In this document: positions 5,333 through 6,636 of the stretch, one piece after another
Layout: each line of letters opens with the position of its first letter
How positions within the stretch are numbered: position 1 is the stretch's first letter
Assembly: GCA_002383405.1 (NCBI GenBank)
Contig: DFYS01000087.1
Span: 1-6,636 of the forward strand
Length of the DNA: 6,636 nucleotides
From: Moorella sp. UBA4076
GTDB taxonomy: Bacteria > Bacillota > DSM-521 > Neomoorellales > Neomoorellaceae
Direction: 5' to 3'
Notes under the pieces: generated by a model
The model's input: the letters and a program-made list of their open reading frames with translations, nothing else
Told to the model about the DNA's origin: nothing
Databases searched by the model: none
Program-made: the position numbers and the translations under genes

Positions 5333-6423
5333 TTGGAGATTTCCACCTCATTCTTCCAGGTTTTCAGCGCACGGTCCAGGTTCTGGGCCATCCAGGTCGG
5401 GTCGAGATCCATGGCCCGCTGGAAGTAGTCATTAACGGTATAGAAGGCGCCGGGTGGTGTGGGCACACCGGGAGTGACAGGGTACATAAAGCCGTACCGC
5501 GCCAGCACCTCCTGTCCAGCCGGGCTGAGAATGTAGTCGGCGAAGGCCTTGCCGGCAGCGGCGTTGGGGCCCTTCTCCACCAGGGCGATGGGCTCAGCCA
5601 TCACCAGCGTCTTTTCCGGCAGGTAGAAGGCGATGTTGTCCGGGTTGCCGCCCGTGCGATTGGCTTCGTCGCGGAAGATGAGGGCGGTGTGCTCGAAGGT
5701 GATGCCGAGATCTACTTCGCCGCGGGCGATACTGGCGGCTGGCGAACCCTCGGCGGTGTAGCGGGCGACATTCTGGTAGAGCTTCTTCAAGTACTCCCAG
5801 CCATTCTCCTCACCTAAGCGTTGCAGGTTCATCAATACGAAGGCGGCGGAAGTGCCGGAGCTGGCCGGATCCCACATCTCGATACGGCCTTTCCACTTAG
5901 GATCGGCCAAGTCATCCCAGGTTTTCGGAAGCTCTTCCGGCTTGATGCGCTGTGGGTTGTAGACGATACCCATAGCGATGAGGTTGGCCGCTGTCCAGCG
6001 CCAGTCTTTGTCGTGCCAGATGATCTGGGGGCTCAAAGTGTCGAGGACGTCAGCGTCCTTGGGCTTGTACGCGGCCAAGAGACCTTCATTGGCAGCCGTG
6101 ATGAAGGGGACGATGCCACCCCCACCGATCCAAATATCGGCCTGTGGGTTGGCCTTCTCAGCACGTAGACGACCCAAGAGATTTGTAGTACCGATACGGG
6201 TAGTCCGGGCGGTCAGGCCCTGATTGGCGGTAGCGAAGCCTTTGTCCCATTCGTCTAGGACGGCACCTTGGTGCGGGGTGTAGACGGTGACCGTGCCCTG
6301 GGGTGTGCCGGCCGTGGCAGGAGCTGTCGGCGCGGGCTGTTGGGGCGCCCTGCTCTGACAGCCAGTGGCGAGCACCGTCAGGGCGAGAGCCGCCACCATG
6401 ATTCCTTGACAAAGCTTAACCAT
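5329..6423 (-). CDS. ABC importer substrate-binding lipoprotein (AfuA/FbpA/PhnS-like)
   Basis: A 364-residue extracellular solute-binding protein, expected to be tethered to the outer face of the membrane. A basic start (MVKLCQG), a hydrophobic stretch (8-20) and a lipobox-like LATGC (C22 lipidated) are followed by a Pro/Ala/Thr-rich linker (25-41). The mature part begins VTVYTPHQGAVLDEW, a family hallmark. It continues with ADIWIGGGG (95-103), a hinge region YNPQRIKPEELPKTWDDL (155-172), DPASSGTSAAF (185-195), and ADYILSPAGQEVL (295-307) near the end. The adjacent tyrosine pair used by FbpA to hold Fe(III) is not seen; the corresponding stretch reads GITFEHTALIF (240-250). An anionic ligand such as a phosphonate or phosphate ester is therefore as likely as free iron; this is inference. 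ATG 6421-6423 has an excellent AAGGAGG 7 bases upstream (6431-6437). It is the first gene of a three-gene operon and overlaps the ATPase gene by 4 bases. Confidence 0.9.
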   Translation of the reverse strand: MVKLCQGIMVAALALTVLATGCQSRAPQQPAPTAPATAGTPQGTVTVYTPHQGAVLDEWDKGFATANQGLTARTTRIGTTNLLGRLRAEKANPQADIWIGGGGIVPFITAANEGLLAAYKPKDADVLDTLSPQIIWHDKDWRWTAANLIAMGIVYNPQRIKPEELPKTWDDLADPKWKGRIEMWDPASSGTSAAFVLMNLQRLGEENGWEYLKKLYQNVARYTAEGSPAASIARGEVDLGITFEHTALIFRDEANRTGGNPDNIAFYLPEKTLVMAEPIALVEKGPNAAAGKAFADYILSPAGQEVLARYGFMYPVTPGVPTPPGAFYTVNDYFQRAMDLDPTWMAQNLDRALKTWKNEVEISK

Positions 6424-6430
6424 GTTTTAG

Positions 6431-6437
6431 CCTCCTT
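6431..6437 (-). promoter_or_regulatory. Strong ribosome binding site of the binding-protein gene
   Basis: AAGGAGG on the minus strand, 7 bases before the ATG. It is the best ribosome binding site in the window, fitting the excess of binding protein over membrane subunits usual for such operons. Confidence 0.8.
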
Positions 6438-6493
6438 GTGCTAGTTTAAATCTTACCCTGCGAAATGTGGGTATTAAGAGTTCTTCTAGAATT

Positions 6494-6502
6494 AATATAG
6501 CA
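6494..6502 (-). promoter_or_regulatory. Likely importer operon promoter, extended -10
   Basis: TGCTATATT on the minus strand (TATATT at 6494-6499 with TG one base upstream). No good -35 lies at 17 bases; TTAACA is present but too close. The start site would be near 6487, leaving an untranslated leader of about 64 bases. Judged by eye. Confidence 0.4.
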
Positions 6503-6547
6503 CGCCATTGTTAAATCCCCATGGTGCTCCCATAAAATAAAGGTTAA

Positions 6548-6562
6548 ATAATTGTAAATTAT
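6548..6562. promoter_or_regulatory. AT-rich palindrome upstream of the importer operon, possible operator
   Basis: ATAATT (6548-6553) and AATTAT (6557-6562) are perfect inverted copies around GTA. The site lies about 45 bases upstream of the proposed -10 box. The half-site slightly resembles those of Fur/PerR-family boxes but does not match the 7-1-7 consensus. In AT-rich DNA it may be chance. Confidence 0.25.
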
Positions 6563-6582
6563 GTGGGACTGGCCGGACAAGT

Positions 6583-6599
6583 AAAAAGCCTGGACAGGC
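6583..6599 (-). terminator. Weak terminator-like hairpin for an upstream minus-strand gene
   Basis: On the minus strand GCCTGTCCAGGC is followed directly by TTTTTAC. The usable stem is only 4 pairs (GCCT/AGGC, GTCC loop), so it would be weak. It would separate the operon from a gene beyond the right edge. The remaining bases to 6636 show no recognisable gene. Confidence 0.3.
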
Positions 6600-6636
6600 G
6601 GGCGCGTGAGGCGACCTTTCTTTTACAGTTAGCATA

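Noticed and set aside
5046..5435. Plus-strand 129-residue open frame opposite the ATPase and binding-protein genes
   Set aside because: Shadow frame of two clearly real genes, Ser/Arg-rich composition typical of antisense GC-rich codons, no recognisable domain.
6492..6635. Short minus-strand frame of 47 codons starting at ATG 6635
   Set aside because: Ends before the operon promoter, has no visible ribosome binding site or recognisable sequence, and overlaps the hairpin and AT-rich leader.

Overview
The window looks like chromosomal DNA from a moderately GC-rich, Gram-positive Firmicute. The signs are strong AGGAGG-type ribosome binding sites, GTG and TTG starts, a lipoprotein-type binding protein, and a Fic protein and IS type common in clostridia-like bacteria. 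A Moorella or Thermoanaerobacterales-type host would fit, but that is an inference and no taxonomic marker gene is present.

Right part (2500-6636): a complete minus-strand ABC importer operon, read from right to left. It encodes a lipoprotein substrate-binding protein (5329-6423), an ATPase (4181-5332) and a fused two-module permease (2500-4197). The genes overlap by 4 and 17 bases, so they are probably translationally coupled. The family is the Fe(III)/2-aminoethylphosphonate/polyamine-like importer group, and the substrate cannot be fixed from sequence. A leader of about 210 bases upstream carries a strong ribosome binding site, a likely extended -10 promoter, an AT-rich palindrome and a weak terminator-like hairpin.

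Left part (1-638): the remains of a second importer of the same general class, also on the minus strand. It has the last third of a binding-protein gene, followed after 11 bases by the start of a permease gene that runs off the left edge. The binding-protein gene is cut exactly where an insertion element begins.

Middle (639-1355): a 717-base dead insertion element of the ISAs1 type. It has near-perfect terminal inverted repeats, but its transposase is reduced to three out-of-frame pieces: a DruA/DUF4338-like N-terminus, the segment around the first catalytic Asp, and the C-terminus. No target-site duplication is visible, and the missing two thirds of the binding-protein gene does not resume on the other side, so the locus was rearranged around the element.

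Between the element and the intact operon lies a plus-strand fic gene (1437-2234) with its own likely promoter and a good intrinsic terminator. Its natural TTG start and ribosome binding site survive, but codon 3 is a stop. Restarting at GTG 1614 would give a Fic enzyme without its N-terminal inhibitory motif. The gap at 2235-2499 holds the fic terminator and a short relic resembling the neighbouring permease gene. No wholly new system is evident. The window is best read as a rearranged junction between two importer loci, with a decayed element and a possibly deregulated or dying fic gene.
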